This document shows positions 19,593-29,939 of a DNA stretch of 64,000 nucleotides, piece by piece. The first letter of the stretch is position 1; each line of letters starts with the position of its first letter. The notes beneath the pieces are model-generated. The model searched no databases. It was not told the DNA's origin and saw only the letters and a list, made by a program, of their open reading frames with translations. The position numbers and the translations under genes were made by a program. Origin of the DNA: Streptomyces sp. WAC08241. GTDB taxonomy: Bacteria > Actinomycetota > Actinomycetes > Streptomycetales > Streptomycetaceae. The stretch spans positions 5,086,501 through 5,150,500 of the forward strand of contig CP042279.1 in NCBI GenBank assembly GCA_007858575.1, in the 5' to 3' direction.

Positions 19593-20542
19593 GTGAGACA
19601 CGTCATCGCCCTGGATGTGGGCGGCACCGGCATGAAGGCCGCCCTCGTCGGGGCGGACGGCACCCTGCTGCACGAGGCCCGCCGCGCCACCGGGCGCGAC
19701 CGGGGCCCCGAGGCCGTGGTCGAGACGATCCTCGGCTTCGCGGAGGATCTCCGCCTCCTGGGCCAGGAGCGGTACGGAGAGCCCGCCGCGGCCGCCGGAG
19801 TCGCCGTCCCCGGAATCGTCGACGCCGAGAACGGCATCGCCGTCTACGCCGCCAACCTCGGCTGGCGCGACGTTCCCATGCGCGAACTCCTCAGCCGCCG
19901 CCTCGACGGCATCCCCGTCGCCCTCGGCCACGACGTGCGCACCGGCGGCCTCGCCGAGGGCCGCATCGGCGCGGGCAACGGCGCCGACCGCTTCCTCTTC
20001 GTGCCCCTCGGCACCGGCATCGCCGGCGCCATCGGCATCGGCGACCGCATCGAGGCCGGCGCCCACGGCTACGCCGGCGAGATCGGCCACATCGTCGTCC
20101 GCCCCGGCGGCACTGCCTGCGGCTGCGGCCAGCGCGGCTGCCTGAGCGGTACGCCTCCGCCTCCGCCGTCTCCCTCGCCTGGGCCGAGGCCGGCGGCGAC
20201 CCGGAGGCCGACGCCGCCGACTGCGCCAAGGCCGTCGAGTCCGGCGACCCCACCGCCGTACGGATCTGGCAGGACGCCGTCGACGCCCTCGCGGACGGCC
20301 TGGTCACCGCGCTCACCCTCCCGGACCCCCGCACGCTCATCATCGGTGGCGGTCTCGCCGAGGCCGGGGAAACCTTGTTCACACCACTCAGGGCCGCGGT
20401 GGAGGAGCGAGTCACGTTCCAGAAGCTGCCCGCCATCGTCCCGGCGGCCCTCGGGGACACCGCCGGTTGCCTGGGCGCGGGCCTCCTCGCCTGGGACCTG
20501 CTCGCCGCCCAGCGCCCCACCGACTCGGAGGTTTCCGCCTGA
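19593..20542 (+). CDS. nagK: ROK-family N-acetylglucosamine kinase
   Basis: About 316 residues. It phosphorylates GlcNAc to GlcNAc-6-phosphate. The ATP-binding start VIALDVGGTGMKAALVG, catalytic GHDVRTGGLAEGRIGAGNG region, EIGHIVV and zinc-binding CGCGQRGCLS are ROK hallmarks. GTG 19593 is chosen because it follows the dre-like site and starts directly before the phosphate motif. The stop overlaps the nagA start in TGATG, so the two are translationally coupled. One frame break lies near 20150. Confidence 0.92.
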
Positions 20543-21695
20543 TGGCCGATCACAAGGTTCTCACCGGCGCACACGTCGTGCTGCCCACCGGGATCGTCGA
20601 GAACGGACGCGTGATCGTCGACGGCGGCCGCATCGTGGGCAGCGCCCCGGAGGGCGCCGAGCGCATCGACCTGACCGGCCACTGGCTCGTCCCCGGCTTC
20701 GTCGACACGCACAACCACGGCGGCGGCGGCGCGTCCTTCACCTCCGGCACCGCCGAGGAGGTCCTCAAGGGCGTCCACACCCACCGCCTGCACGGCACCA
20801 CCACCACCGCCGCCTCGCTCGTCACCGGCGACATGGACTTCCTCACCGAGCGGGCCGGGCTCCTCTCCGAGCTGGCCGAGCAGGGCGAGATCGCCGGCAT
20901 CCACTTCGAGGGCCCGTTCATCTCCCCCTGCCGCAAGGGCGCCCACGACGAGACGCTCCTGCGCTACCCGGACCCGGCCGAGGTCCGCAAGCTGGTCGAC
21001 GCCGCACGCGGCCGGGCCACGATGGTCACCCTCGCCACCGAGCTGCCCGGCGGCCTCGACTCCGTGCGCCTCCTCGCCGACCACGGCGTGATCGCCGCCA
21101 TCGGCCACACCGACGCCACGTACGAGCAGACCGTCGCCGCCATCGACGCGGGCGCCACCGTCGCCACCCACCTCTACAACGCGATGCCCGCCCTCGGCCA
21201 CCGCGCGCCCGGCCCGATCGCGGCCCTCCTGGAGGACGAGCGGATCACCGTCGAGCTCATCAACGACGGCACCCACCTGCACCCCGCCGCCCTGGAGCTG
21301 GCCTTCCACCACGCCGGGCCCGAGCGCGTCGCCCTCATCACCGACGCCATGGACGCCGCCGGCTTCGGCGACGGCCGCTACATGCTCGGCACCCTGGAGG
21401 TCGAGGTGAAGGACAGCGTCGCCCGGCTCGTCGAGGGCGGCTCCATCGCCGGCTCCACCCTCACCCTGGACCGCGCCTTCAAGCGCTCCGTCACCGTCGA
21501 CGGCCTGCCCGTCGAGTCGGTCGTCCAGGCCGTCTCCGCCAACCCGGCCCGCCTCCTCGGCGTGTACGACCGGGTCGGCTCCTGGAGCCCGGCAAGGACG
21601 CCGACCTCGTCGTCCTCGACGCCGACTTCACCCTGCGGGGCGTCATGCGCAAGGGCGCCTGGGTCGTCGAACCGGCGGTCGCCGCGGCCGTCTGA
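20542..21695 (+). CDS. nagA: N-acetylglucosamine-6-phosphate deacetylase
   Basis: About 384 residues of the amidohydrolase fold. It removes acetyl from GlcNAc-6-phosphate to give glucosamine-6-phosphate. Metal and substrate motifs are FVDTHNHGGGG near residue 55, IHFEGPFISP, AIGHTDATYEQ, VATHLYNAM and ALITDAMDAAG with the catalytic Asp. It overlaps nagK by one base. A single break near 21590 (TCCTGGAG where TCCCTGGAG fits) interrupts the carboxy end. It handles product from both NagK and the MurQ branch. Confidence 0.94.
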
Positions 21696-21709
21696 TCAGG
21701 GGTCATGCG

Positions 21710-21746
21710 CAAGGGCGGCGGGCCGGGGTCTGGGCCTGCCGCCTTT
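21710..21746 (+). terminator. Hairpin terminator after nagKA
   Basis: AAGGGCGGCGGGCC pairs with GGCCTGCCGCCTTT around a GGGGTCTG loop, about 15 bp after the nagA stop, with TTTCCTTT downstream. Confidence 0.75.
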
Positions 21747-21815
21747 CCTTTGGCATGATCAGGGCCGTCGGAACGTACGTTCCAAGGTCTTCACAGGAAG
21801 TACGGGGGTGGGCAG

Positions 21816-22713
21816 GTGATCGTGACGGTCACCCTCAACACGGCGCTGGACCTGACCTACCGGGTCCCCGCCCTCACCCCGCACGCCTCCCACCGGGTCA
21901 CCCAGGTGATCGAGCGCCCCGGCGGCAAGGGGCTCAACGTGGCCCGGGTCCTCGCCGCCCTCGGGTACGAGACGGTCGCCACCGGCTTCGCGGGCGGCGC
22001 CACCGGGCCGTCCTGCGGGACCGGCTCGCGGCGACCCCGGTCCGGGACGAGCTGGTCGAGACGGCCGGGCCCACCCGGCGCACCGTCGCGGTCGTCGACG
22101 CCGCCACCGGCGACACCACCCAGCTCAACGAGCCGGGCCCGACCGTCACGCCCGCCGAGTGGGAGGCCTTCCGCGCCCGCTTCACGGCGCTCTCGACGGC
22201 GCCTCCGCCGTCGCCCTCTGCGGCAGCCTGCCGCCGGGCGTCCACGTCGGCGCGTACGCGGAACTCGTCCGGCTGGCCCGCGCCGCCGCCGTGCCCGTCC
22301 TGCTCGACACCAGCGGCGAACCGCTGCGGCGGGGCATCGCCGCCCGCCCCGACCTGGTCAAGCCCAACGCGGACGAGCTCGCCCAGCTCACCGGCGCCCG
22401 CGAACCCCGCCGGGCCACTCCTCGACGCGCGCCGCCGGGCGCCCACGCGGTGGTCTCGTCCCTCGGCCCCGAGGGCCTGCTCGCCGCCACCCCCGAGGGC
22501 CTCTGGCGCGCGGCCCCGCCGGCCCCCGTCCGGGGCAACCCCACGGGCGCGGGCGACTCGGCCGTCGCCGGCCTGCTCTCCGGCCTGGTCGACGGGACCC
22601 CTGGCCGGACCGCCTCACCCGCGCGGTCGCCCTCTCGGCGGCGACGGTCCCTCGCCGGTGGCGGGGAGTTCGACGCGGGGGCGTACGAGGAGCTGCTGGG
22701 GCGGGTGAGGTGA
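21816..22713 (+). CDS. PfkB-family hexose-phosphate kinase (1-phosphofructokinase/tagatose-6-phosphate kinase type)
   Basis: About 299 residues. It contains VTLNTALDLTYRV, the PGGKGLNVARVLAALGYET motif, CGSLPPGVHVGAYAELV and the catalytic anion-hole motif GNPTGAGDSAVAGLLSGLV. These mark a ribokinase-fold sugar kinase of the 1-phosphofructokinase family; the exact sugar cannot be assigned. The start is GTG 21816. It follows nagA by 120 bp beyond a terminator, so it has its own promoter region. Frame breaks lie near 22010, 22195, 22410, 22600 and 22650. Confidence 0.82.
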
Positions 22714-22741
22714 CCGAGGAGGCCCCTTAGGGCCTCCTCGG
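22714..22741. terminator. Perfect hairpin terminator between convergent genes
   Basis: CCGAGGAGGCCC and GGGCCTCCTCGG form a perfect 12-bp stem with loop CTTA, immediately after the kinase stop and 21 bp before the stop of the CBM35 gene. Confidence 0.9.
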
Positions 22742-22762
22742 ACGGGTCCTCACCGGTTCGGG

Positions 22763-23739
22763 TCAGCCCTTGCCGGTCTTCCCGGCCTCCAGGTAGACCT
22801 GGTCCAGGATCGCGTCGCAGGAGTTGCCCGGCTCGCAGGAGATCTTGAGCGAGTTGCCCGATCCCTTGTTGAGCTTCACGTAGGCGTAGGTGTAGGTCCA
22901 GCCCTTCTCCCAGTCGCCCTCGGGAGCCTTCGCCCAGTTGGCCATGTTGATCTCGCGGGGCTTCTCGCCGTTGACCGTCAGCGAGGTCTTCGCGTCCTTG
23001 CCGGGCACGCTGTAGACGATCCGGAGGGTGTAGTCCCCGGTGTCCGGCACGTCCACGGTCCAGCTCGCGGAGCCGCCCTCGCCGTTGAAGACCACGTAGG
23101 CGCCGCCCGGGCCCTTCGCGCCCTTCACGGCCGTGTCGAGCTTGGCCGGGCCGCCGAGCTGAGCGTGGCCGCGTCCTGCCTGGGCAGGTCTGCGGGGTCG
23201 GCGAGGCCGAACTCGGCTCGCCGCTCGGCGTCTCCGACGGCCGGGAGGAGGCCGTCGGGCGGGCGTGGTGCCGCCGGCCTTGTCGTCCCCGGTGCCCTTG
23301 TCCTTGTTCGTGAGCACCGCCGCCGCGATGCCGACCACCACGACCGCGACGACCGCGACCGCGCCGATCAGCAGGCCCTTGGTGTTGGGGCCCTGGCCGG
23401 AGCCGCCGCGCTGCGGGGCCGGCGGCGGGGTCTGGCGGGGCGGCTGGGCGCCGTAGGTCTCGGGCGCGGCGTACTGCGCGTGCGGCTGCCCGTACGGCGC
23501 CTGCTGCTGCGGCGGCACGTACGGCTGCGCGTGCTGCTGGCCGCCGTACTGGCGGCGGTCGCCGACCGTTCTGACCTGGTTGTACGAGGTCCGGGGCACG
23601 CCCGGCTGAGCGGGACCGGGGCCGGGGTAGCCGTAGCCGCCGCCCTGCGGGCTGCGCCCGCCGCCCGTCCGTCCTCGTACAGGTAGCCGAACGGATCGTC
23701 GTCCTCGGGCTTGTTCGAGCCGTCGTTACCGGCAGCCAT
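22763..23739 (-). CDS. Membrane-anchored CBM35-like carbohydrate-binding protein
   Basis: About 325 residues. The cytoplasmic amino part begins MAAGNDGSNKPEDDDPFGYL and is rich in Pro, Gln and Tyr (QQHAQPYVPPQQQAPYGQP). A single hydrophobic helix near residues 118-140 precedes an external linker. The carboxy-terminal 110 residues read as a CBM35-type beta sandwich: YVVFNGEGGSASWTVDVPD, YTLRIVYSVPG and ILDQVYLEAGK. The protein probably displays a sugar-binding domain at the cell surface. Cys residues in ISCEPGNSCDAI may form a disulfide. Frame breaks lie near 23640 and 23200. Confidence 0.75.
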
Positions 23740-23846
23740 CCGGGTCATCTCTCCATGCTCGCCAGCCGTCGCCGACCGGCCGAGCCTACCCCGAACGGGC
23801 CATTCCCCGACTCGGACCCTTGACCCGGTGAGAGGGGACCCACACG

Positions 23847-25516
23847 TCAGCCGGCCCGGCGCTGGACCTTGGCGCGGGAGCGCTTCTCCACGTACATGCG
23901 CTGGTCGGCGGAGTTCAGGACCTCCTCCACGGACATCCCGCACTCGGCCCAGCCGATGCCGAAACTGGCCCCGACGCGGACCGCCCGGCCGTCCACCCGG
24001 ATGGGCGGGATGATCGCGTTGCGGAGGCGTACGGCCAGGTCGGCGGCGTCGGCCGCGCCGAGGCCGTCGGCGAGGACGACGAACTCGTCGCCGCCGAGCC
24101 GGGCGACGGTGTCCCCGTCCCGCACGCCGGTGGTGAGCCGCCGGGCCACCTCGATGAGGACGGCGTCGCCGGTGTGGTGCCCGAAGCGGTCGTTGATCGA
24201 CTTGAAGCCGTCGAGGTCGCAGAAGAGGACCGCGAGCCCCTTGGTGCCGTCGTCGGTCTCGCCGCCCGGGGGCGCCACCATGTGGACGTGGTGGTCGTAC
24301 GGCCCCGCGCCGCCCGCCGGCTCGAAGCCGAAGCCGTGCTCGTGTTCGTGCTCGTACGGCTCGTACGGCTCGTAGCCGGAACCGGCGCCGGGCGGCTCGT
24401 ACCCGTAGCCGTCGCCGTACGCGCCCGGGGCGTCTGCCGGGCGCTCGCAGAGGCGCGCGGAGAGCCGGGAGCGCAGCTCGGCGCTGTTGGGCAGGCCGGT
24501 GAGGGCGTCGTGCGAGGCGCGGTGGGCGAGCTGGAGCTCGTGGCGCTTGCGCTCCTCGATGTCCTCGACGTGGGTGAGGAGGAAGCGGGGCCGTCGGCGG
24601 TGTCGGCGACCACCGAGTTCCGCAGGGAGACCCAGACGTAGGTGCCGTCGCGGCGGGCGAGCCGCAGCTCGGCCCGGCCGCCCTCGGCGGAGGTCCGCAG
24701 CAGGGTGCCGATGTCCTCGGGGTGGACGAGGTCGGCGAAGGAGTAGCGGCGCATCACGGAGGCGGGGCGGCCGAGGAGCCGGCACAGGGCGTCGTTGGTG
24801 CGCAGGAGCCGGCCGTGCTGGTCGCCGCCCATCTCGGCGATGGCCATGCCGGAGGGGGCGTACTCGAAGGCCTGCCGGAAGGATTCTCGCTGGCGCGCAG
24901 GGCCTGCTGCTCCCGTTCGAGCCGGACCAGGCCCGCTGCATGTTGGAGCGGAGGCGGGCGTTGCTGATGGCGATGGCCGACTGCGAGGCGTACATCTGGA
25001 GCGCCTCCTGGCCCCAGGGGCCGGGGTGCCGGCCGTTGCGCGGGCGGTCGACGGATATGACCCCGAGGAGCTCGCGGCCGGAGCCCGAGGCGTACATCGG
25101 GGCGTAGAGGCGGTCGTGCGGGTGCCACTCGTCCTCGAAGCGGGGCGCCGGGCCGTCGGTGTGCCACTGGGGACGTCGTCCTCCATGAGGACCCAGCCCT
25201 CGGTGTGCGGTATGAACCGCAGGTCGCCCCAGGCCTGCCCCATGGAGAGGCGGCGCTCCCAGGAGGCGCGGGAGCCGACCCGGCCGGTGATCAGGGCCTC
25301 GGCGGCGGAGCTTCCGGCGAAGGCGGCGACGACGAGGTCACCGTCGGGGCGCACGAGGTTGACGCAGGCGAGCTCGTAGTTGAGACCGGCGACCACGCCG
25401 TCCGCGACGGTCTGCAGGGTGTCCGCCAGGCTGCGGGCGGTGTTGAGGTCCGTCACGACCTGGTGCAGTTGCCGCAGGGTCGAGAGGCGGACGTAGGGCT
25501 CCGACTCGGTCTCCAT
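23847..25516 (-). CDS. cdgB: GAF-PAS-GGDEF diguanylate cyclase (CdgB)
   Basis: About 556 residues. A GAF domain (around 20-190; NYELACVNLVRPDGDLVVAA), a PAS/PAC domain (around 225-345; FEYAPSGMAIAEMGG, ELRLARRDGTYVWVSLRN) and a GGDEF domain (around 360-555) appear in order, the architecture of S. coelicolor CdgB. The active site is intact (VARLGGDEFVVLAD), and RDGD five residues upstream is a product-inhibition I-site. It makes c-di-GMP, which controls development through BldD. A Tyr/Glu/His-rich insert sits between the first GGDEF helices and the catalytic core. Breaks lie near 25165, 24940, 24890 and 24590. Confidence 0.92.
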
Positions 25517-25633
25517 CGCTCGCTCTCCCCGAGACCTCGACAGCAACTCCAGGGTTCTGATCGGCTTCCTGTTGCACGTTCGCGCGTGACTGTGGACTGT
25601 GCTTGCCACTGAATCACAGTGAGCTGCGCACCC

Positions 25634-25648
25634 GGCACACAGGGTCAG
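25634..25648 (-). promoter_or_regulatory. BldD-box-like site upstream of cdgB
   Basis: The core ACACAGGGTCA at 25637-25647 fits the BldD half-consensus ACnC(A/T)GnGTnA at every defined position. It is about 120 bp upstream of the cdgB start. BldD control of cdgB is established in S. coelicolor; this site is an inference from sequence. Confidence 0.55.
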
Positions 25649-25659
25649 CAATACTGGCC

Positions 25660-25679
25660 GCTGTGACTCAAGTCACAGC
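25660..25679. promoter_or_regulatory. Perfect CRP-type palindrome TGTGA-N6-TCACA
   Basis: GCTGTGACT-CA-AGTCACAGC is a 9-bp-arm inverted repeat that matches TGTGA-N6-TCACA exactly and also fits the GTG-N6-CAC core described for Streptomyces Crp. It lies between divergent cdgB (start 25516) and the flavin reductase gene (start 25828), so it could serve either promoter. Confidence 0.65.
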
Positions 25680-25827
25680 AGGTCATGGGGGTCGGCCGGG
25701 CTTCCGGCGGGCTTCCGGCCGGGTCCTAGGACCGGCGGGGGTGGGGCTGGTCCCCGCGCCCGATGCGGCCCCCGGGGAGCCGTCCTAGCGTCGGGAGGGT
25801 GCTGCAGAAGACCGCCTCCCCGCCCCC

Positions 25828-26364
25828 GTGACCGATCTGGCGATCCCCCATGCTGAGGGGGTGAGCAACGAAGAGTTCCGGGCGGCGATGTCCCGCCTCG
25901 CGTCGGGCGTGGTCCTGGTGACCGCGCACGACCCCGACGACGGCCCGCGCGGCGAGGACGTCGGCATGACGGCCACCGCCTTCACGTCGGTCTCCCTCGA
26001 CCCGCCCCTGGTCCTGATCAGCCTCCGCAACGGCTCCCGCATGGACGACCTGCTCGCCGAGGTCCCCGTCTGGGCGGTCTCGATCCTCTCCGAGAACCAG
26101 CGGCACGTCGCCGGGCGCTTCTCGATGAAGAACCGCGTCAGCGACCGGCTCCTCTTCGCCGACCTGCCGTACACGCGCGGCGGGGCGAGCGGCGCCCCGC
26201 TCGTGGGCGGCGCGCTCTCGGTCCTGGAGTGCCGCACCGAGAGCCGCGTCGTGGCCGGCGACCACACGCTCGTGGTGGGCCGGGTCCTGACGGCGGGGGT
26301 GTCCCCGGCGGACGGCAGCGGGCCCCTGACGTACTTCCAGGGGAAGTACCGGCACCTGGGCTGA
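25828..26364 (+). CDS. Flavin reductase-like FMN-binding domain protein
   Basis: An intact 178-residue protein starting at GTG 25828. The segments FRAAMSRLASGVVLVTA, VGMTATAFTSVSLDPPLVLI and FAVSILSENQ-type VWAVSILSENQRHVAGRFS mark the flavin-reductase-like split barrel that binds FMN. The ending GPLTYFQGKYRHLG is usual for the family. It probably supplies reduced flavin to a monooxygenase, but no partner is adjacent. A BldD-like and a CRP-like site lie upstream in the shared divergent region with cdgB. Confidence 0.88.
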   Translation: MTDLAIPHAEGVSNEEFRAAMSRLASGVVLVTAHDPDDGPRGEDVGMTATAFTSVSLDPPLVLISLRNGSRMDDLLAEVPVWAVSILSENQRHVAGRFSMKNRVSDRLLFADLPYTRGGASGAPLVGGALSVLECRTESRVVAGDHTLVVGRVLTAGVSPADGSGPLTYFQGKYRHLG

Positions 26365-26392
26365 CGGCCGGACACGACCCGTCGGCGGCCGG

Positions 26393-26821
26393 TCAGCCCC
26401 AGTCGCGGGACTGCCGGGTGCGCTTGGTCTCCGAGCGCTGCTTCTTCTCCCGCAGCCGCCGCTCGTTGATGCCGCGCGGGATCTTCGTCGGCCGGCGGGG
26501 CTTCGGCGGCGGGGCCGTCGCCTCGGCGAGGAGGGCGGCCAGGCGGACCGCCGCCGTCTCCCGGTTGCGCCACTGCGAGCGGTGCTCCGAGGCCCGTACG
26601 GTCACGACGCCGTCGACCAGGCGGGAGGCGAGGCGCTCCAGGGCGCGGGCCTTCCACACCTCGGGGAGCGCGTCGGTGGCCGCGAGGTCGAAGCGGAGCT
26701 CGACCCGCGAGTCGCTGGTGTTGACGTGCTGTCCGCCCGGGCCCGACGAACGCGAGAAACGCCACTGGAGCTCGGCCTCGGGGAGCGAGACGGAGCCGCG
26801 GATGGGATACGGACCGGACAT
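26393..26821 (-). CDS. arfB: Peptidyl-tRNA hydrolase ArfB (YaeJ-type ribosome rescue factor)
   Basis: An intact 142-residue protein. The catalytic GGQ lies in SSGPGGQHVNTSDSRVEL near residue 24. The basic carboxy tail (PTKIPRGINERRLREKKQ) is the flexible segment that enters the empty mRNA channel. It hydrolyses peptidyl-tRNA on stalled ribosomes. I choose ATG 26821 (MSGPYPIRGSV) over the longer open frame because it gives the family length. It is convergent with the flavin reductase gene. Confidence 0.88.
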   Translation of the reverse strand: MSGPYPIRGSVSLPEAELQWRFSRSSGPGGQHVNTSDSRVELRFDLAATDALPEVWKARALERLASRLVDGVVTVRASEHRSQWRNRETAAVRLAALLAEATAPPPKPRRPTKIPRGINERRLREKKQRSETKRTRQSRDWG

Positions 26822-26944
26822 GCCCCCATGTTCCCCGTACTGGGCCGTCGGAGTCATCCTCATTTCCGTCCGGACCGGAACGGGAACCGCCGGGGGCCGT
26901 GCGCGTTTCTCCAGGCGACGACACCACGATGAAAGGGACTTTCC

Positions 26945-27519
26945 ATGGCTGTGAGCCTGTCCAAGGGCGGCAACGTCTCCCTGACCAAGGAGGCCCCGGG
27001 CCTCGCCGCCGTCACCGTGGGCCTCGGCTGGGACGTCCGCACCACCACCGGCACCGACTTCGACCTCGACGCCTCGGCGATCGGCGTGGACGCCGCCGGA
27101 AGGTCGCCTCCGACGCCCACTTCGTCTTCTTCAACAACAAGTCGACGCCGGACCAGACCATCGTCCACACCGGTGACAACCGCACCGGCGAGGGCGGCGG
27201 CGACGACGAGCAGATCAACGTCAACCTCGCGGCCCTCCCGCCGAACGTCGACAAGATCGTCTTCCCGGTCTCCATCTACGACGCGGTCTCCCGCTCGCAG
27301 AACTTCGGCCAGGTCCGCAACGCGTACATCCGCATCGTGAACCAGGCCGGCGGCGCCGAGCTCGCCCGCTACGACCTCTCCGAGGACGCCGCCACCGAGA
27401 CCGCCATGGTCTTCGGCGAGCTGTACCGCAACGGCGCGGAGTGGAAGTTCCGCGCCGTCGGCCAGGGCTACGCCTCGGGCCTGGAGGGCATCGCCCGCGA
27501 CTTCGGCGTCAACCTCTGA
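26945..27519 (+). CDS. terD: TerD-family tellurium/stress-response protein
   Basis: About 191 residues. It starts MAVSLSKGGNVSLTKEAPGL and has the calcium-site segment GTDFDLDASAIGVD, HFVFFNNKSTPDQTIVHTGD and the ending YASGLEGIARDFGVNL. TerD proteins bind calcium and act in stress-response complexes at the cytoplasmic face of the membrane. One frame break near 27100 follows VDAAG. A strong terminator follows, so it is monocistronic. A degenerate relative of this domain forms the end of the nuclease fusion at 40.5 kb. Confidence 0.93.
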
Positions 27520-27543
27520 CGGACACGGCGGACCGCTGATCCC

Positions 27544-27575
27544 GAGAGCCCCGGCGGCTCCCCGCCGGGGCTCTC
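27544..27575 (+). terminator. Intrinsic terminator after terD
   Basis: GAGAGCCCCGGCGG and CCGCCGGGGCTCTC form a perfect 14-bp stem with a CTCC loop, 24 bp after the terD stop. Confidence 0.9.
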
Positions 27576-27650
27576 CCCTTGCCGCGTGATCGTCGAAGCC
27601 CTCGCCCCCGAGGCCTCGGCGGTGCCGCGCAAGGAGCTGACGGGGACGGT

Positions 27651-29068
27651 CTAGGGGCGTCCGGCTTCTCGTCGCCGTACAGCCAGACGTCCCAGAGGTC
27701 GTCGAGGTCTCCCCGCCGTCTCCTCCGCGTAGGCGGTGAAGTCGGCGGTGGTGGCGTTGGCGTGGCGGCGCTCCTCGGGCCAGCCGCGCAGGATCTCGTC
27801 GAAGGTCTCGTCCCCGACCGTCTCGCGCAGCTTGTGCAGGACCATCGCGCCCCGCTGGTAGACGGGCGGGTCGAAGAGGTTCCCGGCGGCGGGCGGGCGG
27901 CCGGCGGAAGGCCCAGTTGGCCTTCTCCCGGAAGGCCCGCTCGAAGGCGGTGCGGGCGGGGACGTCCCCGTACTCCTCCGCGTACAGCCACTCCGCGTAC
28001 GTCGCGAAGCCCTCGTTCAGCCACAGGTCGCGCCAGGTGGCGGGGGTCACCGAGTTGCCGAACCACTGGTGGGCCAGCTCGTGGACGAGGGTCGTGCGGT
28101 CGAAGGAGGAGGCCGGGAAGACGGGCCGGGTCTGGGTCTCCAGGGCATAGCCGAGGGTCCCGTCCTCCGTGACGACCGCCCCGGCCGCCGAGAAGGGGTA
28201 CGGGCCGAAGCGCCGCACCTGCCGGGCGAGGACCGCCGGGATCTCGGCCCGCAGCGCGGCGCTCTCCGCCGCGACCTCCGGCTCGGCGGCGGTCAGCACG
28301 GGCACGGTGCCGAGGGCGGTCGCCGTCCCCGTCTCGTACCGCCCGATCGCGACCGTCGCGAGGTAGCTCGCCATCGGTTCGGACGTGTGCCACACGGTGG
28401 TGACGCGCCCGTCCTCCTCTGTACGCCGCTCGGTCCCGACGCCGTTGGCGAAGGCGTCGGTCCCGGCGGGGACGGTGAGGGCGATGTCGTACGCGGCCTT
28501 GTCGGAGGGGTGGTGGTTGCCGGGGAACCAGGTCGTGGAGCCGGCCGGTTCGCCGACCGCGACGACCCCGCCGCCGTCGTCGTCGTCGCGCAGCCAGCCC
28601 TCCTCGGAGCCGTCCGCGTCCACGAGCGGCTCGGGCACGCCCGCGTACGTGACGGTGGCGCGGAACTCCGCGCCCTTCCGGATCTCCTCGCGCGGGCGGA
28701 GCGTCAGCTCGCCCCCGGCCCGGTTGTACGCGGCGGGGACGCCGTCCACGCTCGCGCCGCCGACCGTGAGCCCCGACAGGTCGAGGTTGAAGGCGCTGAG
28801 GTCCTGGGTGGCGCGGGCGGTGATCTCGGCGGTGCTGTCGAGCCGCCCCGTGTCCGGGTCGTACGCGAGGGAGAGGGCGTAGTGCCCCACGTCGTAGCCG
28901 CCGTTCCCGAGCTTCGGGAAGTACGGGTCGCGGAGCCCGGCGGCCCCCGGGGGTGCCCCGGACCCCGCCGGTGGCGTTGGTGCAGCCGCCCGCGAGCACC
29001 ACGAGGGCGACGAGGGCGGCGGCGGCTCCGGTCCGGGTCCGGGTCCGGGTCCGGTGAAGGTGTGTCAC
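27651..29068 (-). CDS. M1-family zinc metallopeptidase lipoprotein
   Basis: About 472 residues. A signal peptide ends in the lipobox LAGGC after a RTRTRTRTG stretch encoded by a GGGTCC microsatellite at 29030-29053. The zinc site HELAHQW near residue 327 is followed by NEGFATYAEW with the third ligand, and the exopeptidase GYALETQTRP motif replaces the GAMEN motif of classical M1 aminopeptidases. It is therefore a surface-anchored metallopeptidase. The stop at 27651 assumes one missing C after EKPDA. Frame breaks lie near 28960, 27880 and 27700. Confidence 0.85.
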
Positions 29069-29162
29069 GCACCGATCGTAAGCAGACGGGAGGGTCCGTA
29101 CGGAAAGGCGGTGGCGCCCGGCGGGGGTCCGGGCGCCACGGCCGGTCGGTGGCGGCGCGGCC

Positions 29163-29699
29163 TTACCGGCCGAGGGAGGCGACGCCGGCCCGGGCGAACT
29201 TCTCGTCGAGGTCGCCGGAGGGGCGCCGGCGACGCCGATGCCCGCGACGGGGCGCCCTTGGCGGTGACGGGGGCGCCGCCGGCGAGGAAGAGGGTGTTCG
29301 GGATGTCCTTGAGCGTGGGCGCGTTGGTCAGGCGCTTGGCCAGCTCGGAGGTCGGGGCGTTCCAGGAGACGGCGGTGTACGCCTTCTTCACGGCCGACTC
29401 GTAGGACTGCGGGCCGGCGCCGTCGCCGCGCAGGGTGACGAGCGTGGTGCCGTTGCGGTCGACGACGGCGACCGAGACGCGCTGGTTCTCCTTCTCGGCG
29501 GCCTTCAGGGCGGCCTGCGCGGCCTTCGTCGCGGCCTCGACCGTCAGGTGCGTCGACTGCTGGAGGTTGCCGTTCGAGGCGTCGGCGCGGACGGCGGCGG
29601 CGGGGCGGCGGCCGGGGAGGAGGCGTTCGCGGAGACCACGCCGAAGGTGCCGGCGGCGATGACGGCGGCGGCGGTGGCACCGAAGAGGATCTTCTTCAT
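29163..29699 (-). CDS. Secreted GlcG/HbpS-like protein
   Basis: About 178 residues. A signal peptide begins MKKILFGATAAAVIAAGTFG and ends near SANASSPAAA. The mature part has LTVEAATKAAQAALKAAEKE, SVAVVDRNGTTLVTLRGDGA and FLAGGAPVTAKGAPVAGIGV, the fold shared by GlcG and the heme-binding HbpS of Streptomyces. Family members bind small ligands such as heme outside the cell; which ligand applies here is unknown. Frame breaks are near 29610 and 29220. It is divergent from the sensor kinase gene 240 bp away, an arrangement reminiscent of HbpS and its two-component partner, though the kinase type differs. Confidence 0.75.
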
Positions 29700-29939
29700 G
29701 GGGAACTCCGTGGGATGAGTGGTCCGTGGACGAGGGGTCCGTGGGGTGAGGGCGAGGGGCGGCGCGGGGCGCCGGGCCGGGCGGTCCGTGCGTCCGTCTC
29801 GCTCCGTCATCCATCCTGTGGCCGCCCCCGGGGCCTCCCGGTCCACGGTCCGGCTGCCCTCCGGGCGCGGACCGGTGGACGGCCGGGTCAGCCGATCGGC
29901 TGATGCCGGACTGGTCCCACCGGGCCAGGATGAAAGGGT

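Noticed and set aside
19524..21695. A 723-codon plus-strand frame across nagK and nagA
   Set aside because: Most of it is the wrong frame of nagK and nagA; the true frames carry the ROK and amidohydrolase motifs.
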